Shown here piece by piece: positions 42,270 through 50,891 of a stretch of 57,513 bases of DNA (positions within the stretch are counted from its first letter, which is position 1; each line of letters begins with the position of its first letter). The stretch comes from JAATGI01 sp036510675 (GTDB lineage Bacteria > Pseudomonadota > Alphaproteobacteria > ATCC43930 > CGMCC-115725): contig DATCDN010000089.1 of assembly GCA_036510675.1 (NCBI GenBank), forward strand, positions 1 through 57,513. The letters run 5' to 3'. Under the pieces are notes generated by a model, which made no database searches, had not been told where the DNA came from, and saw only the letters and a program-made list of their open reading frames with translations. Position numbers and translations under genes: made by a program.

Positions 42270-42833
42270 ATGGACACGCATCAGGTTACCGCGACGGATC
42301 AGGGCAAGCGATTGCTGCCGAGCCGGCTGCATCACAACGCCTATGTCACGCGCGACATGGCAGCGACGCGGCATTTCTATGAGGACATTCTCGGCTTTCC
42401 GCTGCTGGCGACCTGGTGCGAGCAGGACGAGCTGTTCGGCGCCCTGCGGGTTTATTGCCATTGCTTCTTCGGCATCGGCGACGGCGGCGCGCTGGCATTC
42501 TTCCAATTCGCCAACGCTGCGGATCAGGAGCAATTCGGGCCGCCGATGCCATTCTCGCCGTTCCATCACATCGCGCTCAATGTCGATGGCCCGACCCAGG
42601 CCGCGGTCGAGACGCGCATCGCCGCCGCCGGCATGAAAGAGCCGGCGGCCTTCGTGCTGGAGCATGGCTATTGCCGCTCGGTCTATGTCACCGATCCGAA
42701 CGGCATGATCGTCGAGCTGACGCATGACGCGCCGAACGTCGAACAGATCAACACCGACCGGCTCGCCGACGCGCACAGCGAATTGACGCGCTGGCTCGGC
42801 GGCGACCACCATTCCAACAATAATTATCGCTAA
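42270..42833 (+). CDS. VOC (glyoxalase/bleomycin-resistance) superfamily protein
   Basis: 187 residues with paired beta-alpha-beta-beta-beta modules: RLHHNAYVTRDMAATRHFYE begins module one and HHIALNVDGPTQAA module two. Possible metal ligands are His in LHHNAYV and FHHIALN and Glu in MIVELTH. Could be a dioxygenase, isomerase or lyase. Good GGAGG ribosome site. 101 nt after xoxJ-like, so probably a separate unit. Confidence 0.82.
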   Translation: MDTHQVTATDQGKRLLPSRLHHNAYVTRDMAATRHFYEDILGFPLLATWCEQDELFGALRVYCHCFFGIGDGGALAFFQFANAADQEQFGPPMPFSPFHHIALNVDGPTQAAVETRIAAAGMKEPAAFVLEHGYCRSVYVTDPNGMIVELTHDAPNVEQINTDRLADAHSELTRWLGGDHHSNNNYR

Positions 42834-42854
42834 GCGATTCCGAGGAGCGAGTCC

Positions 42855-43295
42855 GTGAAGATTCCGAAGAAGCTGCAAGCCGAAATCGACAACGCCTATG
42901 AAAACGAAGTGGAGATTCCGCTGATCGGGATCGCCCTGCCCGACGGCTATACCCACATCACCCCGCGCGGCAGCACCCAGGTCTATGACGACGAGCATAT
43001 CTCCCTGTGGGTGCGCGGCCGAGGCACCACGGACAAGCTGTTGCAGGACGGCGGCAAGCTCTCGGTGTTCTTCCGCAAGCTGAAGCTGCGCGGCGACGGC
43101 GTGCTGCCGATCGGCGGCATCGCGCGCTTCTTCGGCACCGTTTCGGTTCACCGCTCCGGCCCGGCCTATGACAAAGTGTGGGAGCGGCTGATCCCCGGCG
43201 AGAAGAAATGGGACCCGGAGAAGAAGGGCTTCGCCGTCCTGATCAAAATCGAACGCGCCGAGGATTTGTTCGGCCAACCGCTAAAGGCCGACTAA
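42855..43295 (+). CDS. Pyridoxamine 5'-phosphate oxidase-like (FMN-binding split barrel) protein
   Basis: 146 residues of the PNPOx-like split-barrel fold with the usual IPLIGIALPDGYTHITPRGS early strand pair and WVRGRGTTDKLLQDGGKLSVFF. May bind FMN, F420 or heme. GTG start with a GGAGCGAG site before it. 21 nt downstream of the VOC gene, so probably co-transcribed. Confidence 0.8.
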   Translation: MKIPKKLQAEIDNAYENEVEIPLIGIALPDGYTHITPRGSTQVYDDEHISLWVRGRGTTDKLLQDGGKLSVFFRKLKLRGDGVLPIGGIARFFGTVSVHRSGPAYDKVWERLIPGEKKWDPEKKGFAVLIKIERAEDLFGQPLKAD

Positions 43296-43316
43296 AAGTC
43301 TGATACACTCAAACAT

Positions 43317-44426
43317 CTAGGCGTTGCCCCAAACTTCCCGCGCGACCTCTTGCACCAGACGCAGCTTGCGCGCCGGCGCGTCGCGGTCGATGTCGTTGCC
43401 GTGGACGGTGCTGGAAAAGCCGCATTGCGGCGAGAGACATAGCTGATCCAGCGGCGCGTAGCGCGCCGCCTCTTCGATGCGGCGCTTGATGGCGTCGGGC
43501 GATTCCAGCGTATCGACCTTCGACGACACCAGGCCCAGCACCGCGACCTTGCCCTTGGGCAGAAAGCGCAACGGCTCGAACCCGCCCGACCGCGCATCGT
43601 CATATTCAAGGAAATAGGCGTCGACCGCCAATTCGTTGAACAGCACCTCGGCGACCGGGTCATAGCCGCCTTCGGCCGCCCAGGCGCTGCGGAAATTGCC
43701 GCGACACAGATGGATGCCGACGGTCATGCCGGCCGGCCGCTCGGCCAGCGCCGCGTTGATCCAGCGCGCATAGAGTTGCGGCAGCGCGTTGGGGTCCTCG
43801 CCGCGCGCGCGCGCCGCATCGCGCATCTTCACGTCGCAGAGATAGGCGAGATTGGTATCGTCGAGCTGGAGATAAGTGCATCCGGCCGCGCTGAGCTGCG
43901 CGATCTCGGCGCGATAGGCGGCGGCCACCTCGTCATAGAATTGGTCGAGATCGGGATAGGCGGTCTGGTCGATGGCGCCGCGCCCGCCACGGAAATGCAG
44001 CATGGTCGGCGACGGAATGGTCTGCTTCCCGACGCCTTGCGTCATGACCGATTTCAGGAAGGCGAAATTCTCGACCTCGATGCCGTGGCGATGGCGCACC
44101 TTGCCGGTGACCCACAGCGTCGGCGGCAGCTGCTCGACCGTGCCGGTCGCGGTCCTGAACTGCATCTTCGCCAAGCCGCCGCGCATCTCGACGCCGTCGA
44201 GCCGTTCGAGGAAATCGATGTGGAAATAGGTGCGGCGGAATTCGCCGTCGGTGATGGATTGAAGGCCGAGATTTTCCTGAAACCGCACGATGTCGCGAAT
44301 GGCCGCATCCTCGGCGGCGCGCAACGCGGCGGCGTCGATGGCTCCCGCGTGGAATTGGGTGCGCGCTTCGATGAGGGCGGGCGGGCGCAGGAAACTGCCG
44401 ACATGGTCGGCGCGGAAGGGCGGCAT
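43317..44426 (-). CDS. MetE C-terminal-like (cobalamin-independent methionine synthase family) protein
   Basis: 369 residues matching only the C-terminal, zinc-bearing domain of MetE; the N-terminal folate half is absent. Zinc-site motifs: HLCRGNFRSAW (His and Cys) and LSPQCGFSS (Cys). The start PFRADHVGSFLRPP is typical of this 5-methyl-THF-homocysteine-methyltransferase-like group. The methyl donor is unknown; a role in methyl or thiol-group transfer is inferred. Divergent from a paralogue at 44642. Confidence 0.85.
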   Translation of the reverse strand: MPPFRADHVGSFLRPPALIEARTQFHAGAIDAAALRAAEDAAIRDIVRFQENLGLQSITDGEFRRTYFHIDFLERLDGVEMRGGLAKMQFRTATGTVEQLPPTLWVTGKVRHRHGIEVENFAFLKSVMTQGVGKQTIPSPTMLHFRGGRGAIDQTAYPDLDQFYDEVAAAYRAEIAQLSAAGCTYLQLDDTNLAYLCDVKMRDAARARGEDPNALPQLYARWINAALAERPAGMTVGIHLCRGNFRSAWAAEGGYDPVAEVLFNELAVDAYFLEYDDARSGGFEPLRFLPKGKVAVLGLVSSKVDTLESPDAIKRRIEEAARYAPLDQLCLSPQCGFSSTVHGNDIDRDAPARKLRLVQEVAREVWGNA

Positions 44427-44489
44427 CGGCGGGCTCCGTTGCGAGGGGGGTCGGCGAACAGCGGCACCGGCCCCTGTGTCTACGCCGGT

Positions 44490-44562
44490 TTGTATCCAAC
44501 AAGGCGCCCGTGTCAACAGGTTCGGCCGCCTGGGCGCCATCCCGGAAAATAATGTATCCAAA
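44490..44562. promoter_or_regulatory. Repeated TGTATCCAA sites between divergent MetE-like genes
   Basis: TGTATCCAA occurs twice in the same direction (44491-44499 and 44553-44561) in the 215-bp intergenic region. The first is TTGTATCCAA, close to the TTGTATACAA palindrome bound by some GntR-type regulators. Possible shared operator; weak evidence. Confidence 0.3.
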
Positions 44563-44641
44563 GAAGCGGCCTCGCGTGCCACCGGCTGGCTTTTCCGGCG
44601 GAAGGTGGTATCTCTCCCCGAAATCAGTATGGAGAACACCG

Positions 44642-45757
44642 ATGCCCGCCCCTTATCGCGCCGACCACGTCGGCAGCCTGAAACGCTCACTGCAACTGAT
44701 CCAGGCGCACCAGGCGCACGACCAGGGCACCCTCGCCGACGAGGCGCTGCGTGCGCTGGAGGATGGCGAGATCGCCGCCGCCATCCGCATGCAGGAAGAG
44801 GTCGGCATCGACGTTTTGTCGGATGGCGAATTGCGTCGCGGCGGCTGGACCGGCGATTTCGTCTTCGCGGTTGACGGGTTCGAGCGGGGCGAGGCGCCGG
44901 TCAAGCTGCATTGGGCCAACCGGCCGACCGATCCGCGCCAGACGCCGCCCGCCTGGATCATCGCCAAGCCGCTGACGCAGCGCACGCGCTTCACCAAGAA
45001 AGAGGCCGACTTTCTCAAGAGCCACGCCGACCGGCCGTGGAAGATCACCCTGCCCGCCGCCTCCTATCTGGTGGCGCGCGGCTGGAAGCCCGGCGTTTCC
45101 GACAAGGTCTACCCGGATCGCGCCGCCGCGCTCGCCGCCGTTGCCGCCATTCTGCGCGCCGAGATCGAGGCGCTGATCGCGGAAGGCGTGAACTATGTCC
45201 AGATCGACAACCCGCATTACCCCGATTACCTGATGGAGAATGTCCAGGCGCAGTGGCGCGACCTCGGCATCGAGCCGAGCCAGGCGCTGGCCGAGGATAT
45301 CGCCGCCGACAATGCCACCGTCGCCGGGCTGAGGCGCGGCGACGTCGCGGTGGCGATGCATTTTTGCCGGGGCAATGGCGGCTCCGCCCTGTGGCACAGC
45401 GAGGGCTCCTATGAGCCGATCGCCGAGCAATGTTTCGGCGGCCTCGATTATGACCGCTTCCTCCTCGAATACGACACCGAGCGCGCCGGCGGCTTCGAGC
45501 CGCTGCGCTTCGTGCCGAAGCGCAAGATCGCCGTCCTGGGCCTGGTATCGACCAAGGTCGGCAGCCTCGAATCCGCCGACCAGATCCGCCGCCGCCTCGA
45601 CGAGGCAGCGCGGTTCGCGCCCCTGGAATCGTTGGCGCTCAGCCCGCAATGCGGCTTCTCCTCGACCCTGCTCGGCAACGACGTCGATCCCGATCAACAA
45701 CGGCGCAAGCTGGCCCTGGTGGTCGAGGTGGCGCGCAAGGTCTGGGGCAACGCGTAA
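44642..45757 (+). CDS. MetE C-terminal-like protein, paralogue of the divergent neighbour
   Basis: 371 residues. Same opening (YRADHVGSLKRS) and zinc motifs HFCRGNGGSALW and LSPQCGFSS as the gene at 43317. The two end alike: this one in VVEVARKVWGNA, the other in VQEVAREVWGNA. The middle differs, so they are old duplicates. Probable substrate difference between the two copies. Confidence 0.85.
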   Translation: MPAPYRADHVGSLKRSLQLIQAHQAHDQGTLADEALRALEDGEIAAAIRMQEEVGIDVLSDGELRRGGWTGDFVFAVDGFERGEAPVKLHWANRPTDPRQTPPAWIIAKPLTQRTRFTKKEADFLKSHADRPWKITLPAASYLVARGWKPGVSDKVYPDRAAALAAVAAILRAEIEALIAEGVNYVQIDNPHYPDYLMENVQAQWRDLGIEPSQALAEDIAADNATVAGLRRGDVAVAMHFCRGNGGSALWHSEGSYEPIAEQCFGGLDYDRFLLEYDTERAGGFEPLRFVPKRKIAVLGLVSTKVGSLESADQIRRRLDEAARFAPLESLALSPQCGFSSTLLGNDVDPDQQRRKLALVVEVARKVWGNA

Positions 45758-45833
45758 GGGCCGACACTTCTCCTCGTCCCTGCGTGATCCCAAGGGTCAA
45801 GGACTCCGTTCGTTCGAAACTAAGTCCGGTGAC

Positions 45834-46002
45834 TTTTCCCTCTCCCTCTCCCCCATTTTGGGGGAGAGGGTAGGGTGAGGGGGCGGCAAACACAAATACG
45901 GAAGTCTAATTCGAGGGCGCGAAATCTGCTGAGGCGGTGCCAAGCGGCACCACCCCCTCACCCTACCCTCTCCCCCAAAATTGGGGGAGAGGGGGAGAAA
46001 AA
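45834..46002. repeat. Paired REP-like hairpin element
   Basis: Left arm 45834-45883: hairpin CTCTCCCCCATTTTGGGGGAGAG-type, then GGTAGGGTGAGGGGG. Right arm 45953-46002 is its inverted copy. About 70 nt of spacer. Same construction as the 3770 element. It may terminate both converging genes. Confidence 0.85.
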
Positions 46003-46037
46003 GGGCGATGCCGAATGAGGCGGTTGGGCGCTAACCC

Positions 46038-47612
46038 CTATTTGCGCACGCCCGCCAGCCGCACCGCGCCGCGTGGCGGCGCGGTTACGCGGTCGAGGGC
46101 GGCTTCGAGCTTGACGTCGCGACCATAGGCGTCGGGGCGGAACTCCACCGTCCCGTCCTCATCGACAAAGGCGGTCCAATAGACCAGCGCGACCTGTGGT
46201 CCGTCGGGGACCGCGATTTTCCGCGTCGCGCCACCATCGATCGCGATCTTGAGCCGCTCCGGCGTCCATTTGTCCTGGCTGGCCAGCAATTTCAGCGCCA
46301 GCTCGCGCGGCAGCTCGACGCGAACGCAGCCATGGCTGAGGGCGCGATCCTGCCGGGCGAACAGGGTTCGGGACGGCGTGTCGTGCAGATAGACCGCGAA
46401 CGGGCTGGGAAAATCGAATTTGATCCGGCCCAGCGAATTGCGCGGGCCCGAGGATTGCAGCAAATGCCCGTTATCCCAATGCATGTCGTTATGTTTGAGA
46501 TAGTCCGGCTCGCGCGCCAGCCGCGGCTCGATCTCCTGTTCGACGATCGACTTCGGGACGTGCCAGGTGGGGTTGAGCACGATCGCGTCGAGCGCCGGGC
46601 TGACCAGCGTCGGCGATTCATGCTTGCGGCCGCCGACCACCGCGCGCATCGCCATTTCGACGCGGCCATTCTCGATGAACTGCACCGTCGCGGCGGCGAT
46701 ATTCACCTCGATCCGGGTCGGCGCCAGAACATGGCCGAAATAGCGCCAGCGCTCGAGATTGAGGACCAGCTGATGCAGCCGCTCGGCGTCCGGCAGGTTC
46801 AGCGCCGCCAGCGTCTCGCGGGTCAGCCTGCCATCGTCGGCGATGCCGTGCCGGCGCTGAAAGGCGGCGAGCGCCGCCTTTGCCGACGCATCGAACCGGG
46901 TATCATCCCTCCCGTCCCGCAGATCGCCGAGCCGCCGCAGCCGCGCCTTCAGCGCCGCCACGCGCGGGCCGGCGGCGCCGAGCCGAAGCAACCCGCCCGC
47001 CGCGATCGGGGCGGTGTCGGCCGCGTCGGGCCGATCGCGATAGCGGCGATACGCCTCGGCGAGCCGCCGATAGGCCGGAGCGGAGGGCGCGAGGCCGACG
47101 AGCCAGGGCACGATATCGGGCTGCGCCAAGGCCGCGTCCAGTTGCGCCGCCAGATCGTCGGCGGGACGCCGCACGGCGATCTCGGTCTCGATCCCGTGGA
47201 GATCGACCCGCCCGAACACCATGTCGCGGCCATAGCGCAGCGCCATCGCGCTGGCGAAGAGGTCGCGCGCGGTCTCGGACAGGGTGCCCCGGCCCGGATC
47301 GAGCAGCTCAGGCCGATAGCGCGCGACATCCAGCCCCTGATCGCCGGCGCGCGACAGCACCGCGCGAAGCGAGAGGATTTTCGCCACGTCCCAGGCACAG
47401 CGATCGCCCCGCCCGCGATAGAACCCGCGCAGGGCATCGACCTCGCGCGGATCGAGCGATAGGGTCGTGACGGCCATCGGCTCGACCGATAAGACATCGC
47501 CACACGGCGCCGTGGCGGCGGCCTCGGCCCAGGATTGCGACGGCACAATCGTCCAGACCAGCAGAAAGAGACAGCCGGCAAGTCCACGCCGCCGCGACCC
47601 AACCCGTTGCAT
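46038..47612 (-). CDS. YcbB/LdtD-type L,D-transpeptidase
   Basis: 524 residues. Signal peptide (RRRGLAGCLFLLVWTIVPSQ), a scaffold domain, a peptidoglycan-binding module (LGAAGPRVAALKARLRRLGD, FQRRHGIADDGRLTRETL) and a YkuD catalytic domain with His427 and Cys429 in ALSHGCVRVE. Forms 3-3 cross-links or protein attachments in the cell wall. ATG at 47612 chosen for its signal peptide. Confidence 0.92.
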   Translation of the reverse strand: MQRVGSRRRGLAGCLFLLVWTIVPSQSWAEAAATAPCGDVLSVEPMAVTTLSLDPREVDALRGFYRGRGDRCAWDVAKILSLRAVLSRAGDQGLDVARYRPELLDPGRGTLSETARDLFASAMALRYGRDMVFGRVDLHGIETEIAVRRPADDLAAQLDAALAQPDIVPWLVGLAPSAPAYRRLAEAYRRYRDRPDAADTAPIAAGGLLRLGAAGPRVAALKARLRRLGDLRDGRDDTRFDASAKAALAAFQRRHGIADDGRLTRETLAALNLPDAERLHQLVLNLERWRYFGHVLAPTRIEVNIAAATVQFIENGRVEMAMRAVVGGRKHESPTLVSPALDAIVLNPTWHVPKSIVEQEIEPRLAREPDYLKHNDMHWDNGHLLQSSGPRNSLGRIKFDFPSPFAVYLHDTPSRTLFARQDRALSHGCVRVELPRELALKLLASQDKWTPERLKIAIDGGATRKIAVPDGPQVALVYWTAFVDEDGTVEFRPDAYGRDVKLEAALDRVTAPPRGAVRLAGVRK

Positions 47613-47695
47613 CGTGTTATTCCCCTGCGGACAGAGCCGGGGTATAGCGATTCGCGGTGTTGTACAACTCACGAAGCCGATTGGGAGAAGAACCG

Positions 47696-49240
47696 ATGAA
47701 ACCCGAAGACTGCATCGCCGATAAGCAGCGCCCCTATACCGGCGCCGAGTATCGCCAGAGCCTGCGCGACGGGCGCGCGGTCTATATCGATGGCGAGCGC
47801 GTCGCCGACGTCACCACCCACCCCGCGTTCCGCAATTCCGTGCGCTCGCTGTCGCGGCTCTATGATTCACTGCACGATCCGAAGACGAAGGACCTGCTGA
47901 CCGCGCCGACCGATACCGGCTCCGGCGGCTATACCTTCCGCTATTTCCGCTATCAGCGCTCGCGCGAGGAGATGGTCGCGAGCCGCGACGCGATGGCGGC
48001 ATGGTCGCGCATGACCTATGGCTGGATGGGGCGCACCCCCGACTACAAGGCCGCCTTCACCAACACGCTGGGCGCCAATGCCGACTATTATGGGCCCTAT
48101 GCCGAGAATGCGCGGCGCTGGTACAAAAAGGCGCAGGAAACCGTGCCGTTCATGAACCACGCGCTGGTCAACCCGCCGATCGACAAGCATCTGCCGGCGG
48201 AAGCGGCGAAGGATGTGTTCGTGTCGGTCGATCGCGAGACCGATGGCGGCATCATCGTCTCCGGCGCCAAGGTGGTCGCGACCTCGGCGGCGATGACGCA
48301 TTACAATTTCATGGGCCAGAGCAGCAAGACCGCGACCGAGGATCTCGACATGTCGCTGATGTTCCTGGTGCCGATCAACGCGCCGGGCCTGAAGCTGTTT
48401 TGTCGCGCCTCCTATGAGCTGGCCGCGAAGCGCACCGGCTCGCCGTTCGACTATCCGCTGTCCTCGCGCTTTGATGAGAATGACGCGATCTTCGTGCTCG
48501 ACAAGGTGTTCATCCCCTGGGAGGACGTGCTGATCTATCGCGATCCCGCGCGGGTCCTCTCATTCCATCCGCGCTCGGGATTCCAGAACGGCTATCTGTT
48601 GCAGGGCTGCACGCGGTTCGCGGTGAAGCTCGATTTTTTCTGCGGCCTCCTCGCGAAGGCGCTGCGCTGTACCGGGGGCGACGAGGCGCGGCTGAACCAG
48701 TCACTGCTCGGCGAAGCGATCGCCTATCGCAACCTGTTCTGGGCGCTGTCCGACGCGATGTGCCACAATCCCGAGCCATGGCCCGGCGGCGTCGCGGGCG
48801 CGCTGTTGCCGGAATCGAAGGCCGCCCATGCCTATCGCGTGTTCGCGCCCGAGGCCTATCCGCGCATCCGCGACATCGTCGAGCGCACCGTCACCTCGGC
48901 GCTGATCTATTTGCCGTCATCGGTGAAGGATTTCTTCAATCCCGAATCCGAGCCCTATCTCAAGCAATATGTTCGCGGCAGCCATGGCATCGGCCATCGC
49001 GAGCGCATCAAGATTCTGAAACTGCTGTGGGACGCGACCGGCACCGAGTTCGGCGGCCGCCACGAACTCTATGAGCGCAATTACGCCGGCAGTTGGGAGG
49101 ATGTGCGGATGCAGACCTATAGCGCCGCGACGCGCGGCCCGTTGATGAAGGAGATGGAGGCGCTAGTCGATCAGTGCCTCGGCGACTACGACGAAAGCGG
49201 CTGGACGAACGCGGCGTGGAAAGAGGGGGGAGATAGGTGA
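47696..49240 (+). CDS. 4-hydroxyphenylacetate 3-monooxygenase HpaB-like oxygenase
   Basis: 514 residues, flavin-dependent phenol ortho-hydroxylase of the HpaB/PvcC family. Family segments: YTGAEYRQSLRDGRAVYIDGE, an ADYYGPYAENARRWY core, DKVFIPWEDV and QNGYLLQGCTRFAVKLDF. No HpaC-type flavin reductase is near, so reduced FAD must come from elsewhere. Substrate is probably a phenol; exact one unknown. ATG with GGGAGAAG upstream. Confidence 0.9.
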   Translation: MKPEDCIADKQRPYTGAEYRQSLRDGRAVYIDGERVADVTTHPAFRNSVRSLSRLYDSLHDPKTKDLLTAPTDTGSGGYTFRYFRYQRSREEMVASRDAMAAWSRMTYGWMGRTPDYKAAFTNTLGANADYYGPYAENARRWYKKAQETVPFMNHALVNPPIDKHLPAEAAKDVFVSVDRETDGGIIVSGAKVVATSAAMTHYNFMGQSSKTATEDLDMSLMFLVPINAPGLKLFCRASYELAAKRTGSPFDYPLSSRFDENDAIFVLDKVFIPWEDVLIYRDPARVLSFHPRSGFQNGYLLQGCTRFAVKLDFFCGLLAKALRCTGGDEARLNQSLLGEAIAYRNLFWALSDAMCHNPEPWPGGVAGALLPESKAAHAYRVFAPEAYPRIRDIVERTVTSALIYLPSSVKDFFNPESEPYLKQYVRGSHGIGHRERIKILKLLWDATGTEFGGRHELYERNYAGSWEDVRMQTYSAATRGPLMKEMEALVDQCLGDYDESGWTNAAWKEGGDR

Positions 49241-49488
49241 ACGTCTTTAGTTACGACGTCGGATGTCAGAGACTTGAGGCGAGTTCTTCCCTCGGTACGA
49301 GGCGATAGTGACGTTCTTCGACGACCACAAACTGAACCGATATCGCGCGGCACGGAACGCTCGGAAATTTTTCCGCGCATGCTGCAATGTCTGGAGAAGC
49401 TTGAGCGGTCGAAAGCTGGTCGGAACCGCCTTTCGTTATAGAGCGCGTTGACGATATAGCCGGTGCCCCGCCCTGGCGGCGGGAGGGA
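49241..49488. pseudogene. Non-coding stretch with decayed fragment of a Bcr/CflA-type transporter gene
   Basis: 49434-49464 matches 50981-51011 of the intact transporter gene at 29 of 31 positions. On the minus strand it encodes TGYIVNALYN, the same helix segment as in that gene. Weaker similarity continues a few bases beyond. The remainder of the interval shows no gene. Confidence 0.6.
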
Positions 49489-50458
49489 TCAAGCGCCGGG
49501 CATGGCAATGGACCAGGAGGAGGGAGCGCTGCCGACGACCTTCTCGGAGATCGGCGTGGTGCCGTTCATCAGCCATTCGGCAACCTGACCATTCGTGTTT
49601 CGCCACAGAATGTCTGACTTGCCGTCGCCGTTGAAGTCACCGACCCCGGCGATCGACCAGGACGAGGCGGCGCTGCCGATGACCTTCTCGGCAGTCGGAA
49701 TTGTTCCGTCCATCAACCACACGTCAACCTGACCATCGGTGTTCCGCCACAAAATGTCCGCGTCGCCATCGCCGTTGAAGTCCCCGACCCCGGCGATCGA
49801 CCAGGACGAGGCGGCGCTGCCGACGACTTTCTCCGAGGTCGGCGTGGTCCCGTTCATCTGCCATTCGGCAATCTGACCATTCGTGTTCCGCCACAGAATG
49901 TCCGATTTGCCGTCGCCATTGAAGTCCCCGACCCCCGCGATCGCCCAGGACGAGGCCGCGCTGCCGATGATTTTCTCCGAGGTCGGCGTAGTCCCGTTCA
50001 TCAGCCAAGCGGAAACCTGACCATTTGTGTTGCGCCACAAAATATCCGTATTGCCGTCGCCGCTGAGGTCGGAGATTGTCCGCGAGCCGGGCGTAAGCGT
50101 TCCTGGATGGGAAGGATTGTCGGTATAATCGGCACTGACCGCCGTAACGCTAACCGCATAGCTTTCCGGCGGGGCTAGGAAATCCGAAACGTCAATGTAG
50201 TAAGTGCCGCTTACCGAGGGCATGAAATAAAGTATTGAGCCGCCCCCGCCGCTTGGCTGCGAAGACGCTCCGGTGCCGTCCCCGGCCAACGCGGCGGCCG
50301 TGCCAATCGATACCGAGGCAGAGAAAAAATTCCTGGTCTAAAGAAAAATTTATTCAGCCCGGTGACCGTCACCTCATAGGCTTGGTTCGCCGTCAGCGAG
50401 ACCGCGACCCATCCCCCTGGCCGATATTCGTTAGCTCGCCTTCGCCGACTTCCCCCAT
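49489..50458 (-). pseudogene. Frameshifted PPC-domain/FG-GAP repeat protein
   Basis: The intact part (49489-50289, 266 residues) has a domain ending in YFMPSVSGTYYIDVSDF of pre-peptidase (PPC) type and four FG-GAP/VCBS-like repeats (GDFNGDGKSDILWRNTNGQ, SEKVVGSAASSWSIAG). Reading upstream in other frames gives VAVSLTANQAYEVTVTG and, further up, MGEVGEGELTNIGQGD: the rest of the same PPC domain, split by at least two single-base changes near 50340 and 50405. The original was a secreted Ca-binding or adhesion-type protein. The 266-residue part may still be translated from TTG. Confidence 0.7.
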
Positions 50459-50649
50459 GACAACAATCCCTTCCCCTAACCTTATGCTTTCATGATGCAT
50501 AGAAAATCAGCGAATGCAGTCCGGGGAGGCGCCGTGCACGCCCGTACAATCGGCCGTACCCAACGAAGGTTTAGAAGTTTGACACATCCAAATTGAAACA
50601 CGGTTCCCCTTACCGGCGAACGCAGGTATCCATCGAGCCGTTATATTAT

Positions 50650-50765
50650 CGTCTTGCCCCGGCTTGGCCGGGGCATCCACGAATAAAGTTGGTATCGCAA
50701 TGCGACTTGTCGGTATTGCTGACAAGGAAAAATTCGTGGATGGCCCGCCTTCGCGGGCCAAGACG
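50650..50765. repeat. Inverted-repeat element with paired hairpins (MITE-like)
   Basis: The arm at 50650-50684 (CGTCTTGCCCCGGC...CATCCACGAAT) and that at 50732-50765 are imperfect inverse copies of about 34 nt, each with its own small hairpin, around a 47-nt spacer. GTTGTTTCGATGAAACTT follows at 50769. 50290-50891 holds no intact gene. Confidence 0.75.
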
Positions 50766-50891
50766 ATTGTTGTTTCGATGAAACTTCGTGCCGGCATGAT
50801 CGCAGAAACCGGAACCGGACAGCCGTGGGCTTGACCGGGGGATTACGCGGGAATGACGGAGAAGGTTGTTGCAATCAGGATGAAGCTAACT

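Noticed and set aside
45758..46037. Short open frames over the hairpin repeat
   Set aside because: They are low-complexity translations of the C/G-rich inverted repeat without ribosome sites.
49266..49508. 80-codon minus-strand frame after the FG-GAP gene
   Set aside because: No conserved feature; it partly overlaps the transporter remnant and has no ribosome site.
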